Shown here piece by piece: positions 19,723 through 29,233 of a DNA stretch of 64,000 nt. The notes below the pieces were generated by a model that was given only the letters and a program-made list of their open reading frames with translations, did not search any database and was not told where the DNA came from. A program made the position numbers and the translations under genes. Source of the stretch: Huiozyma naganishii CBS 8797 (taxonomy: Eukaryota > Ascomycota > Saccharomycetes > Saccharomycetales > Saccharomycetaceae); contig NC_035923.1 of the NCBI RefSeq assembly GCF_000348985.1, positions 434,001 to 498,000 of the forward strand, read 5' to 3'. Numbering within the stretch: the first letter of the stretch is position 1; the number at the start of each line of letters is the position of its first letter.

Positions 19723-20076
19723 TCAAGCACCAAAAGTGTTTTCCCCCGAATAAGTCACATAAAGGAAACCGTCCTTATCCTTGTGTTCTTGGTAGATAGC
19801 TGACATCAGTGCTGCTGTGGGAGGAAGAGTATCGTTAACGAATATGAAAATGGCCTTCTCCGGTGGCAGCATGATCCTCTTTCTGATCACGTAAACAAAC
19901 TGCCCTACGGTCAGGTCGGCGGGCACCAGGTACTTTCTCTTGTCAATCTCTGGGATATCAGATTTCTCCGCTCTCTCGCAGATCACTGGAATTCTGTTCT
20001 GGAACTTATCAGATATTCTCTCGGACTCTGCCTTCCTCTTCTCAAAGGGATACTCTGACTTGAAGGAAGACTTCAT
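19723..20076 (-). CDS. ATG8: Autophagy ubiquitin-like protein Atg8
   Basis: A 117-residue protein, almost identical to S. cerevisiae Atg8. It is conjugated to phosphatidylethanolamine and drives autophagosome expansion and cargo selection through AIM/LIR motifs. The N-terminal helices [20 protein letters not shown] precede the ubiquitin fold. [20 protein letters not shown] and [14 protein letters not shown] are diagnostic. The scissile Gly is residue 116, followed by a single Ala that Atg4 would remove; S. cerevisiae has Arg there. The gene faces ILS1 tail to promoter, with 461 bases of upstream sequence. Confidence 0.99.
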   Translation of the reverse strand: MKSSFKSEYPFEKRKAESERISDKFQNRIPVICERAEKSDIPEIDKRKYLVPADLTVGQFVYVIRKRIMLPPEKAIFIFVNDTLPPTAALMSAIYQEHKDKDGFLYVTYSGENTFGA

Positions 20077-20537
20077 CTCCGCTTGTGTTTCTTCTCAAAG
20101 GGGTGGCAGCTCACCAAAAAGAAAAGACTGTATACAGATATATAAAGGAGATGTTTTGATATGTCCCCAACAAAAAAACCGTTCAGTGATACTTTATCTA
20201 TTAGGCTCGACAGACCAGCTGGTACGAGAGTTGACCTCCTTTACTGTATCCAACAACAAATATGGGGTGTCACAGTACCTTCAATCTTAAAGATTCCGAG
20301 ATCAACCAAAAAAGACACTCTCCCTTTACACTTTCTCAAATAAGCACATGTTACCCGGCCTTTTGGTTGAACCGTCTCTCGAAGTAGTCTCGAAGGAGGA
20401 TTCGGGCTGTTCGTGTAACGTGTATCGTTTCAGATTGAGTATATCGGTTATTCAGTGTACAGTATATATATAAGAATGTGTGGTGAGGGACGGGATCACC
20501 CCGTCGTCTCGACTAACACACGCTTTCTTCGGGTGCT
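20077..20537. promoter_or_regulatory. ATG8 promoter and ILS1 3' region
   Basis: 461 bases without a gene. A Reb1 core on the forward strand (TTACCCG) lies at 20351-20357, roughly 275 bases upstream of ATG8 and 180 bases past the ILS1 stop. A TATATATATAAG run lies at 20463-20474. Confidence 0.5.
20351..20357 (+). promoter_or_regulatory. Reb1 consensus TTACCCG
   Basis: Exact Reb1 core (reverse orientation CGGGTAA) between the ILS1 stop and the ATG8 start. It could insulate ATG8 from ILS1 readthrough. Confidence 0.45.
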
Positions 20538-23500
20538 CTATAATTTAAAGATCTTTAGTTTGAAGACTGTGTCGTTGATGGATTGCTCCTCATCGGCAAT
20601 GGCGTCGCTCCTGGCATTGTCAAATTTGCAAATATCAGATCTGCAAATTTTGTTCAGCATCGTACTGTGCTCCTTGACAATGTCGTCGAGGTTGATGGTG
20701 TCCTTGACAACGTCGTACTGGACAAGGACGTCATCTGTAGCTTCAAGGCCGCACTTCTTTCTCAATTTCTGGATTCTGTTCACCAACTCTCTGGCCAGAC
20801 CCTCGGTCTTCAATTCAGGGTACATGTTTGTGTCCAAAATAATTAGCACATCTTGGTCTGTTCTCGTCTCGTGACCCTCTTCCGCTGCAGACTCTGGTAG
20901 ACCTCTGATGGCATTCAGGTCCCCCTTAACCAGTTGGATCCCTGCGACTTCCAGTTGGCCAGTCTTTAAGTACATGCGGACATCGTCCGAACTGACCGAT
21001 GGTAGGGCATCCTTGACCTTCTTGGCGTCCTTCTTCAATTTTTTCCCAAGAACTGGCCAATCGGCCACGGCTTTGTATTCGACGTTGTATTTGGCTTCGT
21101 CGTCCGTAATAATAACGTCGCGGACGTTTAGTTCTTCAACGATGTAGCCCTTCAAAGCTTCAACGTCCTTCAAGAAAGACTTGTCGCTGTGCAATATGAC
21201 TAACGTCTTCAACGGAGTCTTCAAAGAAATGGTTTTCTTCTCACGGATATTTCTACCCAACTCAATGACAGATTGCATCCTGGCTACCGCAGTTTCAATA
21301 GCCTCATCAAAGAACTCTTGTCTCACTACAGGGTATGATAGGAAGTGGACAGATCTGCTATCTTTGCTGAACTGGGCCAGGACTTCATGAGGGATGTACT
21401 CCTTCAATCGTAAGTAGATACCGTCAGCCAAAAATGGCGTGAATGGAGCCATGGCGCGTACAAATGTAAACAAGGCTTCAAACAGGGAGTTCAAAGCCTT
21501 CAAACAGTCCTCGACACCACTCTCACCCTTCAAACGACGACGGTTAAATCTAATGTACCAGTTGGTGAGCTCGTCGATGAAATGCAACAGTTTTGGAACA
21601 ACAGTGTACAGTTTGTAACTGGACATCTCTTTGTGGATAAACTGAACAAGAGATTGCATAGACGCCAAAATCCACCTGTCCATAACATTGTCGCTGACAA
21701 CGTTAGGGTCGTACTTGAAGTCCACGTCAGAAGTTTTCTTTAGCAGAGCAATCTGCCCGTCCAAGAATTTGAAGGAGTTCCACCATGGAAGCAAAACTTT
21801 AGAGACAACTTCCTTCACACCTTCCTCTTTGAACTTCAAACTTTCAGCCTTCAACACTGGAGAGTTGATTAAATATAGTCTTAGCGCATCAGCACCGTAC
21901 TTTTCCAGCACAATGTTTGGATCTGGGTAGTTCTTCAAAGACTTGGACATCTTTCTCCCATCAGCAGCCAAAACAATACCGGAGACAATGACGTTCTTGT
22001 AAGGAACCTCACCAAACAAGTGAGTACCCAAAACACTCAGAGTGTAAAACCAGCCTCTCGTCTGGTCTAGCCCTTCAGAGATAAAGTTTGCTGGCACTCT
22101 TTGAGCAAATTTCTCCTTGTTTTCAAATGGGTAGTGCTGAGAAGCGTATGGCATAGAACCAGATTCGAACCAACAGTCGAAGACCTCTTCGACTCTCTTC
22201 AATTGGCCCTTCCCTTGTTGGGATGGAATGGTCAATCCGTCAATGGAGTCACGATGCAAGTCCTTGATGCCAGAAACACCAGATAGTCTTTCCAGCTCCT
22301 CAACGGAGCCAATACAGACAACCTCTTCATAATCATCGGAAACCCACAATGGAATTGGAGTACCCCAGTATCTGTTTCTGGATACGTTCCAGTCACGGGC
22401 ATTGGCAATCCAATTAGCGAATCTTTTCTCCTTAATGGTCGATGGAACCCAGTGAGAGTCCATGACGGATTCCAATAGTCTTGGAACAATCTCCTTGACA
22501 CGGATAAACCAAGCTGGAACAGTTCTGTACAGCAATGGGGTATCGGATCTCCAACAAAATGGGTAAGAATGGCGAATTTGGGAAGTAAGCAGCATGTTGC
22601 CAGATTCCGTCAAATGCTTAATGATATGCTTGTCGGCATCTTTAACATACATACCGGCAAAATCGGTAACTTCTGGGGTAAAGTTACCTAAGTCGTCAAC
22701 AGGGTTAGGGAAGGTGGAGCCCTCGTTCACAATACCGGCTGCTAAACAGGCCTGGTAATCCTCTTCACCAAAGGCTGGGGCATTGTGAACAATACCGGTA
22801 CCGGAATCGTTTGTGACGTAAGAGCTGGATATAACTCTGAAGGCTGTGTCCTTGAATTTCTCGGCAAAGTATGGGAATAAAGGTTCGTATTTTAGACCTT
22901 CCAAATCCTTTGCTGGGATCTTTTCGACGACCTTGTACTTTTCACTCTTTGGTTTCTTGTACAAAGTGTTGATCAAAGATTCTAACAAAATGTAGTAGGC
23001 GTCCTTGTTTTCATCGTAGATCTTGACGTATTCGAACTCAGGGTTGACACAAAGAGACAAGTTAGATGGAAGGGTCCATGGGGTGGTGGTCCAGGCAACC
23101 AAGAAAGTGTTTGGCTGGCCGACTACTTTGAAACCAATGGTGACAGCTGGGTCGTTGACGTCTTTGTAGTTTTGTTGAGCCTCGAAGTTACTCAATGGAG
23201 TGGTCAACCCTGTGGAGTAAGGCATGACTCTGTAACCACGATACACCTGGCCCTTGCTGTGCAGTTCCTTGAACGCCCACCAAACGGACTCCATGAAGGA
23301 TGGGTACATGGTCTTGTAGTCGTTGTCGAAATCGATCCAACGACCCAGACGGCCAATTGTTTTCCTCCAGTCAGCCGCGTAAGTCATGACGATGGATCTA
23401 CATTCATTGTTGTAATTTTCCAAACCGTACTTGAAGACGTCGTCCTTGCCTCTGATCCCCAATTTCTTGTCAATGATATGTTCAATGGGGACACCGTGAG

Positions 23501-23756
23501 TGTCCCAACCAAACCTTCTCTCGACGTGGTGGCCTGTCATGGTGGCGTATCTTGGCACAATATCCTTGATGGTAGATGCCAGAATGTGACCATAATGGGG
23601 GGTCCCAGTAGCGAATGGGGGACCATCAAAGAAGGAAAACTCTGGCTTGTCCTTGGTCAATTCCAAAGAAGTGTGGAACGCATCGATTTCATTCCAGAAA
23701 GAAAGAACCTTTTCTTCCTCCTGGGAGAAAGAGAAATGGGTCTTTTCTTCAGCCAT
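20538..23756 (-). CDS. ILS1: Cytosolic isoleucyl-tRNA synthetase
   Basis: A 1072-residue class I aminoacyl-tRNA synthetase, the same length as S. cerevisiae Ils1. It charges tRNA(Ile) in the cytosol. The HIGH-type motif HYGH is at residues 54-57 within PPFATGTPHYGHILAST. The KMSKS motif is at about 602-606 (DGRKMSKSLKNYPDP). Between them lies the CP1 editing domain, with TTPWTLPSNLSLCV and the acidic editing motif GTGIVHNAPAFGEEDY. The anticodon-binding domain follows KMSKS. There is no mitochondrial presequence, as expected for the cytosolic enzyme. Its upstream region carries a perfect RRPE and a Cbf1-type site. Confidence 0.98.
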   Translation of the reverse strand: MAEEKTHFSFSQEEEKVLSFWNEIDAFHTSLELTKDKPEFSFFDGPPFATGTPHYGHILASTIKDIVPRYATMTGHHVERRFGWDTHGVPIEHIIDKKLGIRGKDDVFKYGLENYNNECRSIVMTYAADWRKTIGRLGRWIDFDNDYKTMYPSFMESVWWAFKELHSKGQVYRGYRVMPYSTGLTTPLSNFEAQQNYKDVNDPAVTIGFKVVGQPNTFLVAWTTTPWTLPSNLSLCVNPEFEYVKIYDENKDAYYILLESLINTLYKKPKSEKYKVVEKIPAKDLEGLKYEPLFPYFAEKFKDTAFRVISSSYVTNDSGTGIVHNAPAFGEEDYQACLAAGIVNEGSTFPNPVDDLGNFTPEVTDFAGMYVKDADKHIIKHLTESGNMLLTSQIRHSYPFCWRSDTPLLYRTVPAWFIRVKEIVPRLLESVMDSHWVPSTIKEKRFANWIANARDWNVSRNRYWGTPIPLWVSDDYEEVVCIGSVEELERLSGVSGIKDLHRDSIDGLTIPSQQGKGQLKRVEEVFDCWFESGSMPYASQHYPFENKEKFAQRVPANFISEGLDQTRGWFYTLSVLGTHLFGEVPYKNVIVSGIVLAADGRKMSKSLKNYPDPNIVLEKYGADALRLYLINSPVLKAESLKFKEEGVKEVVSKVLLPWWNSFKFLDGQIALLKKTSDVDFKYDPNVVSDNVMDRWILASMQSLVQFIHKEMSSYKLYTVVPKLLHFIDELTNWYIRFNRRRLKGESGVEDCLKALNSLFEALFTFVRAMAPFTPFLADGIYLRLKEYIPHEVLAQFSKDSRSVHFLSYPVVRQEFFDEAIETAVARMQSVIELGRNIREKKTISLKTPLKTLVILHSDKSFLKDVEALKGYIVEELNVRDVIITDDEAKYNVEYKAVADWPVLGKKLKKDAKKVKDALPSVSSDDVRMYLKTGQLEVAGIQLVKGDLNAIRGLPESAAEEGHETRTDQDVLIILDTNMYPELKTEGLARELVNRIQKLRKKCGLEATDDVLVQYDVVKDTINLDDIVKEHSTMLNKICRSDICKFDNARSDAIADEEQSINDTVFKLKIFKL

Positions 23757-23908
23757 TATATAACAGTCTGGTTAGTTGTGTATTTAAGAAGAGTGACCCA
23801 AGAATGAAGGAAAGAACGACTATGTCAAGCGTTCGAAAACATATGTAATAAGCGTTGATTAATCGCGTTTTTCACTAAATTGAGAAATGAGTAATTCGAC
23901 GACTCTCG

Positions 23909-23919
23909 AAAATTTTTCA
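23909..23919 (-). promoter_or_regulatory. RRPE motif upstream of ILS1
   Basis: Exact TGAAAAATTTT on the minus strand, about 155 bases upstream of the ILS1 ATG. RRPE is the ribosome-biogenesis element bound by Stb3 in S. cerevisiae and is common before translation genes. Confidence 0.55.
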
Positions 23920-23940
23920 GTTTTGGCAGAATATTTTGAG

Positions 23941-23948
23941 ATCACGTG
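23941..23948 (+). promoter_or_regulatory. Cbf1/CDEI-type site ATCACGTG
   Basis: Exact RTCACRTG octamer upstream of ILS1. No AT-rich CDEII or CDEIII follows, so it is a promoter Cbf1 site and not a centromere. Confidence 0.45.
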
Positions 23949-24842
23949 TGGCGAGTGTTCTTAGGGCGGCTCCCCCCTTTAACCGCTGGCGGTTGGACAG
24001 TGAACCAACTAAGCATTGATGTCCTTAGCTTAAGAAACATTACAGTTGGAAGAGGGAATTCAGATGTATTTATTGACGTTTTATTCTTGTTATTATTTCG
24101 TACAAACTGTTATCCGGGCCTTGGTTCAAGCGGGAAAGTTTCGTGTTTACCACAGTGTTGTATATTCATTTGGATTCTTGGAAAGATGCTTACCCAAAAT
24201 TAAATACACTTGCTACAAATAGTCAATTAACCATTCCCCACATTTTGCAATGTTTTCTTAACTTCATATAAAATTTTACGTTTCGTTTCAATTGAACAAG
24301 CTAGAACTTATTTTCTTCCAAAGTTAAAAAAGCCTTAGAAAGTGTGCAAGAAGATAACTCTTGATCCCCACTTGAGAATGCACTCATGACCAGTAATCCA
24401 ATGAACTACAGTGCTGTGAAATATTACAATCGTGTGATTCGACTAAAGCAGTCGCCACATGGGATGACCATGTTATTTGAAATATAATATAAATTTAAAC
24501 CATAAAGTAACTGCATCGATTTCCGACCCACAGATAACGAAAGACTTAGACAAGGAAGTACATTTGTTAAATTATACATGTGGTGTGTACAAGCATACCA
24601 GATTGTTCTTACATTCAATATTCAATTATAACCTACCGTAGTTTTACATAAAATCGCAGTATATTGACTTATACCAGAAACGGTACACATGTTGACAATC
24701 ACGGTAGAAGAACGCTACTTTGAGTACCTATTTATTATACTGCAGTGAGATGATTCTGTTTGGAAGATATTTTATAAAATCATACAAATAAAAAAGTAAA
24801 ATAATATATTATGGATGCTGGACAAATATCCTCTTAGCCAGT

Positions 24843-25442
24843 TTATTTCTTAGCGGTCAATCTTCTTAGGTAGAAAGCTAGTTCCTCACCTTCTAGAATG
24901 TAACCGTCACATCTACCGGATTGGCCTGGTCTGGAAGAGATGGCAGCGTATAGTCTACCGGCAGAGAATTGGGAGCTGACAGATTGTTCAATCTTGGAGG
25001 CAGCGGCTCTGGTGGCCCACTTTCTCTCGGTACTCTTGGTTGGAGCAGCGACTTCTTCCGACTTGGCAGACTTCTTACCTAGGGTTTGACCGTAGTGAGC
25101 TTCGAACCATTGCTTGAATGGAGCAGCGTCGATCTGGACAATGGCAGCCTTGGTTAGAGTGTTTGTTCTGACCAATTCGTTGTTAGAAGGGTGGTAGACG
25201 ACACCTACGATTCTGGTCTTCTTGGCGACACCTTCGGAGGCCCAGGAGAAGTTACCGGTTTCGATTCTCAAAGCTCTGAACTTCTTGTTACCACCTCTGG
25301 TTCTGACAGTGTGGATTCTCTTGGCACCAATCTTGGTGTTGGCTGGTTGACGGCCCAATTCGAACTTTCTCTTCTTTCTGAATTGAGCACGCTTGGCACC
25401 GGTGGCGGATCTTTTGTGACGAGAATCACGAGAAATACCCAT
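24843..25442 (-). CDS. RPS8A: 40S ribosomal protein eS8 (Rps8)
   Basis: A 199-residue ribosomal protein, nearly the same length as S. cerevisiae Rps8 (200). It begins [20 protein letters not shown], the basic N-terminus typical of eS8, and contains [19 protein letters not shown], with the terminal segment [20 protein letters not shown]. It is part of the 40S body. There is no intron. S. cerevisiae has two copies (RPS8A beside KTI11, RPS8B beside AST2); only one is visible here. It is divergent from KTI11 across 928 bases. Confidence 0.98.
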   Translation of the reverse strand: MGISRDSRHKRSATGAKRAQFRKKRKFELGRQPANTKIGAKRIHTVRTRGGNKKFRALRIETGNFSWASEGVAKKTRIVGVVYHPSNNELVRTNTLTKAAIVQIDAAPFKQWFEAHYGQTLGKKSAKSEEVAAPTKSTERKWATRAAASKIEQSVSSQFSAGRLYAAISSRPGQSGRCDGYILEGEELAFYLRRLTAKK

Positions 25443-26370
25443 TATTTAATAACTGTTGGAATATGATACGAGAACGACGGTCTCAAATGGTAGAATTGTT
25501 AGTAAAACGGGAACGTAGCAGGGAAAACCTTTACAGGCTTTCGAGTGCGAGGGAATATTAGGTGATGCGTTGGACCTTTGGATAGTTTTCCTTCACAGCA
25601 AGTTGACAGTATACCATGATGGGGAGGAGATGACACCTCCTCATTGCTCCAATCTCTCTTTTCTGTTTGTTTGTCTAGCTTTCTTGGATATGACATAATT
25701 CTGTTTCTTTTCTTAACCATCAACAGATCGAACTGCTCTCAGGGACAACAACGACCAACCATTTTTACATTCCATCCGCTTAAATCTCAAGCATTAACAT
25801 ACGTTTTATCTGCTGTGATTTGCTTAAACGACCTCTGCAATCGGTATACACAACACAAAACACCCCTCCACTAACTAGCAAGCTTTCCTTTCTGTACCCA
25901 TCAGCTACTATAGTGAACAATTCCACTGTGCGGGTTCACCATCGACTGGGCTGTCCTGTGCCACCGCCAGCTCCTGCTGCGTCTGGGCTGCCTGCTAAAC
26001 GGGACCCGGGCAGCCCAGACCGGGCGGAACTCTTACTGGGACCTCACGGGAGCCCAGTGGAAGTCCAGAAGGAGCCAGTACCGTACAGCAACTATTTCTT
26101 CTTTAATACAACTTTTCTTCAATCGAAAAAAAATAATTTTAAAATAAAAATGTACGGATGGGCTTTGCTGCAAAAACAGTCACACACCCCAAAATGGCAG
26201 TTACTAATTGCTTTTTTTTACAGCGCAATTTTGTTCACTTTTAATAATAAAAGACATCGAGAGCAGTTTTTGAAGCCTTGATGAGTGAGTCGCTCGCGTT
26301 TGGGAACCTTTTCTGTGCGTACCTCGAGGGCGCACAACAACCATTATAGATACCCGGTTTGCCCGAGACG
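25443..26370. promoter_or_regulatory. Divergent RPS8/KTI11 region with a GC-rich fold
   Basis: 928 bases lacking a credible protein gene. The RPS8 promoter should lie in roughly 25443-25900. I could not find a strong full-length Rap1 consensus, only weak matches such as TACCCATCAG near 25900. The segment 25945-26058 is unusually GC-rich and self-complementary and is listed separately. AT-rich sequence then leads to KTI11. Confidence 0.5.
25945..26058. repeat. Nested inverted repeats, possible structured RNA or palindromic element
   Basis: Four helices nest inside one another. They are 25945-25952 with 26051-26058 (8 pairs), 25953-25956 with 26039-26042 (4 pairs), 25964-25968 with 26023-26027 (5 pairs), and an uninterrupted 12-pair stem 25981-25992 with 26009-26020 around a 16-base loop. 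The segment is far richer in G+C than its AT-rich surroundings. It does not show clear H/ACA or C/D snoRNA boxes to my eye, nor SRP, RNase P or tRNA signatures. It could be a noncoding RNA, a 5'-leader structure or a GC-rich palindromic insertion. Confidence 0.5.
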
Positions 26371-26616
26371 ATGTCCACCACCTATGACCAGATAGAAATA
26401 GAGGACATGACGTTCCACCCGGAGCTGGAGATGTTCACGTACCCGTGTCCATGCGGGGACAGATTTGAAATCCTGCTCGATGACATGTTCGATGGGATTA
26501 AACTGGCCGTCTGTCCCAGCTGTTCGCTCATGATAGACGTCATTTTTGAAGTGGAGGACCTCGCCGAATACTACGAGCAGGCAGGGATTGCTCTCCCAGA
26601 GGGCATCGCCGCCTGA
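26371..26616 (+). CDS. KTI11: CSL zinc-finger protein Kti11/Dph3
   Basis: An 81-residue protein (82 in S. cerevisiae). It is the electron-carrier subunit for diphthamide synthesis (with Dph1/Dph2) and, with Kti13, supports Elongator-dependent tRNA wobble modification. The four zinc ligands are in CPCG (after FTYP) and CPSC (after LAV), the CSL-type arrangement. The acidic start YDQIEIEDMTF and the end EDLAEYYEQAGI are conserved. I choose the ATG at 26371 because the homologous protein begins MSTYDEIEIEDM; the upstream in-frame TTG is not needed. Confidence 0.97.
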   Translation: MSTTYDQIEIEDMTFHPELEMFTYPCPCGDRFEILLDDMFDGIKLAVCPSCSLMIDVIFEVEDLAEYYEQAGIALPEGIAA

Positions 26617-26949
26617 AACACGTGAGGGAAAACTCCGAAAACGCACAACGAGACATTGCCGGGATTCGAACCGGCGCTCCAAAAACATTGTAATTACCGC
26701 ATTCGGATGGCTGTCCGAAAGTGGAAAAACAAGCAAAAAAAAGAAGTAAGTGAAAAATTCCGCTCTTTTCGATGTTTTCACCGCTCACTGTAATGTATAA
26801 CATTGAAACTGTTCACCTGCTGGCATGCTATTCTCAAATATTAGGATAGGCAGAGTGTAGTATCTTTTGTATGTTTGTGTATAGTGTTCTGCACACTTTG
26901 GAATATATACAAAAAGCTCCAACTTATACGATCCCTTTTCTTTCGTTAG
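26617..26949. promoter_or_regulatory. KTI11-AST1 intergenic region with a tRNA-like B box
   Basis: 333 bases with no protein gene. A perfect RNA polymerase III B box lies on the minus strand at 26662-26672 in a tRNA-like context (separate entry). The remainder is the AST1 promoter, ending in a CT-rich stretch before the ATG. Confidence 0.5.
26662..26672 (-). promoter_or_regulatory. Perfect B box, possible ETC site or tRNA relic
   Basis: On the minus strand the 11 bases GGTTCGAATCC match the TFIIIC B-box consensus exactly and are flanked by a T-arm-like stem (GCCGG / CCGGC). About 35-40 bases upstream on that strand is an A-box-like GCCATCCGAATGCGG. The outer ends pair only partly (GGACA with TGTCT), and no convincing 5+7+5 anticodon arm exists. 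It is therefore not an intact tRNA. Options are a decayed tRNA gene or an extra-TFIIIC site of the kind known in S. cerevisiae. Confidence 0.45.
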
Positions 26950-28251
26950 ATGGTGGGAAAGCAAAGCAAGATACTGGACAATGTCACTCCAGAGTTGCAG
27001 ACCATGACTTTCTCCCACGATGCTACTGCGCCAAAGGAAATACCCACGGAGGACGGGAAGTTGCACAGGGTGGCTAGGCCATTGAGGCATGTGAAGTACA
27101 TCCCGTTGAAGGCTCTCGTTTTCACGACAAAGGACAGTCCGCTGGAGTTCACTTACGAAAAGAAGATCAAGACGCCGATCTCGAAGAACAAGCTCGTGGT
27201 GCAGGTGAGCAGCGTAGGATTGAACCCGATTGACATGAAGATCAAGAACGGGTACACTAACACACTGTACGGCGAGATCGGCCTCGGGAGGGAGTACTGT
27301 GGTGTCGTTGCAGATGTCGGCAGCGAATTGACCTCCAAATGGCACACGGGTGACAAAGTCATGGGGATATACTACCACCCTCACATGGGGGTCGGTGCTT
27401 TGCAAAGTTCTATTCTTGTGGACCCGAAAGATGACATTATTGCGGCACAACCAAAGAATATTTCCGATGATGAGGCTGCCGGGTCACTGTACTGTTTGGG
27501 GACCGCTTACAATATACTGAGCAAGCTGGAAAGGAACAAGCACTTGCGGGTGGACTCGAACGTGCTCATAAACGGTGGGACGAGCTCTGTGGGGCTCTTT
27601 GCGATCCAACTGCTGAAACGTCATTTCAAACTGAACAAAAGACTTGTCATCGTCACATCGAGTAACGGCCCGGAATTGTTGAAAGAGCAGTTCCCGGACC
27701 TTGACAGGCAGATGATATTCATCAACTACTTGGCCTGCAGAGGCAAATCAAGCAAACCGTTACGCAAGATGCTCAAGGATGAGCAAATAGCAGACTACAC
27801 AGACGGGTCCGTGGTGGACAACGAGGTCCAACTGGAGTATAAGCAGGGCAAATTCGATATTGTCCTCGACTTCGTTGGTGGGTACGATATAATATCGCAT
27901 TCATCCTCGTTGATACACGCAAAGGGTGTCTACGTTACCACCGTGGGGGACTACGTCGCCAACTATAAGGAGGACATTTTCAATTCCTGGGACAACCCAA
28001 GCGCCAACGCGAGAAAGATGTTTGGGAACGTGATATGGTCCTTCACTTACCTCCACTATCACTTCGATTCGAACCCGAAGCACGCAACGAAGAATGACTG
28101 GGTCGCCAAGTGTACAGACTTGCTCAACGACGGGACTGTCAAATGTGTGATAGATAAAGTGTACGATTGGAGGCAGGCAAAGGAGGCCTTCTCGTATATG
28201 CAAACACAAAGGGCACAAGGTAAGATAATCTTGAAAGTGGAGAAGTTTTGA
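26950..28251 (+). CDS. AST1: Pma1-targeting protein Ast1 (quinone-oxidoreductase fold)
   Basis: A 433-residue protein (429 in S. cerevisiae Ast1, similar to its paralogue Ast2). It is a peripheral membrane protein that helps deliver the plasma-membrane ATPase Pma1 to the surface via lipid rafts. The fold is that of zinc-independent medium-chain reductases. The GroES-like half includes VSSVGLNPIDMKIKNG and LGREYCGVVADVGSEL. The Rossmann half includes VLINGGTSSVGLFAIQLLKR, although the loop is GTSSVG and not the usual GxGxxG. The C-terminal segment IDKVYDWRQAKEAFSYMQTQ is the typical family end. The neighbours KTI11 and UBC6 match the ancestral order. Confidence 0.95.
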   Translation: MVGKQSKILDNVTPELQTMTFSHDATAPKEIPTEDGKLHRVARPLRHVKYIPLKALVFTTKDSPLEFTYEKKIKTPISKNKLVVQVSSVGLNPIDMKIKNGYTNTLYGEIGLGREYCGVVADVGSELTSKWHTGDKVMGIYYHPHMGVGALQSSILVDPKDDIIAAQPKNISDDEAAGSLYCLGTAYNILSKLERNKHLRVDSNVLINGGTSSVGLFAIQLLKRHFKLNKRLVIVTSSNGPELLKEQFPDLDRQMIFINYLACRGKSSKPLRKMLKDEQIADYTDGSVVDNEVQLEYKQGKFDIVLDFVGGYDIISHSSSLIHAKGVYVTTVGDYVANYKEDIFNSWDNPSANARKMFGNVIWSFTYLHYHFDSNPKHATKNDWVAKCTDLLNDGTVKCVIDKVYDWRQAKEAFSYMQTQRAQGKIILKVEKF

Positions 28252-28369
28252 GAAGTGTCCCAATGAAATAAACAAGTATACAGCATATAATTACGCCAAA
28301 TAAATAAAGACGAGTAACGAGAGAAAAGAGTGCAAGCTCAAGCTTCACACATCTTTATACATCTTCCTT

Positions 28370-28396
28370 ACATACATACATATGTATTTATATACT
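28370..28396. terminator. Probable 3'-end processing elements between AST1 and UBC6
   Basis: TACATACATACATATGTATTT-type sequence between two convergent stops resembles yeast efficiency elements (UAUAUA/UACAUA/UAUGUA) and reads similarly on both strands, so it could serve both genes. Confidence 0.4.
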
Positions 28397-28477
28397 ATTT
28401 ATACCAACGATTATACAGTTACAATCTGGTTCCACAAAGAGTCCCCTTTATCGAATACGAGTAGCGGTAGCAGGTCG

Positions 28478-29233
28478 CTATTTCATGAAAAGACCCAACA
28501 GGAATAAGCAAATGGCGACACCGATGTACAATTTACTGTTACTCCCCGCATTCTCCTGTCTCCGGTCCTCCGCTGCCTGAGTCCGTAGCGCCTCCTCGGC
28601 ACGTATTCTATCCTCTGGGTCTTTGATGTCGTCAAGGGCGATGACTTTCTCCTTGGCCACCTCTGTCACAGGATCCGCATTCCTCGCAGCCTCATTGGCG
28701 AGTTCCAAATCATCAACGCCTTCCTCTTTTCTCCTGGCAAGTTCTTTAACGTTGCCTTCTGCTATATCTGCAAACACCGCTTTAAACCTGCGGTTTTTAT
28801 ACGTGTTATACTCCATGGATCTCTTGGCCAGCACCCTCTTCTGCTGTTCCGACGTGGTGATGGATCCTGTCGTCGCCTCATCCCCGGTCATGAAACTGAG
28901 CAACCCTGTCAGGATTGTGGAGACAGACCAGCCAGGGTTCCAGAGATCCGGATGGTAGTCGCTCATGGACAAACACAGTCTTGTGTTCTCCTTGAACCTG
29001 CCGTTGGGTGTCACCATCCGGATGGCAGGCGGTTTGTAAGGATAATCCGAGGGGAAAGTCAGCGTCCCATGGTACTGCCCGCCTTCATATGGCGTTTCTG
29101 GGGGTCCAGTGATCACATAGTGCCATTCCAAGATGTTATCCTCATTGGGGCGCGCAGTAACGTATGGGGGTGGGTTCTCCACGATGAGCTTGTACTCTTT
29201 CGTCAGTCTTTTCAACGCCTGTTTTGTCGCCAT
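28478..29233 (-). CDS. UBC6: Tail-anchored ER ubiquitin-conjugating enzyme Ubc6
   Basis: A 251-residue E2 (250 in S. cerevisiae). It works with the Doa10 ligase in ER-associated degradation on the cytosolic face of the ER. The UBC fold begins ALKRLTKEYKLIVENPPPYV, and the catalytic Cys is residue 87 in NTRLCLSMSDYHPDLWNPGW, characteristic of the Ubc6/UBE2J family. An acidic, charged linker follows, and the last ~20 residues (KLYIGVAICLFLLGLFMK) are a C-terminal membrane anchor. S. cerevisiae holds UBC6 on chromosome V beside AST2; its position beside AST1 here agrees with the pre-duplication order. Confidence 0.97.
   Translation of the reverse strand: MATKQALKRLTKEYKLIVENPPPYVTARPNEDNILEWHYVITGPPETPYEGGQYHGTLTFPSDYPYKPPAIRMVTPNGRFKENTRLCLSMSDYHPDLWNPGWSVSTILTGLLSFMTGDEATTGSITTSEQQKRVLAKRSMEYNTYKNRRFKAVFADIAEGNVKELARRKEEGVDDLELANEAARNADPVTEVAKEKVIALDDIKDPEDRIRAEEALRTQAAEDRRQENAGSNSKLYIGVAICLFLLGLFMK

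Larger units (their letters stand above)
23757..24842. promoter_or_regulatory. Long ILS1 upstream / RPS8 downstream gap
   Basis: 1086 bases with no recognisable gene. Elements near ILS1 are an RRPE at 23909-23919 and a Cbf1-type ATCACGTG at 23941-23948. A small palindrome (AACCGC, two bases, GCGGTT) lies near 23981. The rest, especially 24200-24830, is AT-rich. In S. cerevisiae SSA3 and AAR2 occupy this interval; I see no readable remnant of either, so the gap is probably the worn site of lost ohnologs. Confidence 0.5.

Noticed and set aside
19498..19803. 101-codon forward frame overlapping the ATG8 3' end
   Set aside because: Overlaps a conserved gene in antisense and has no recognisable features.
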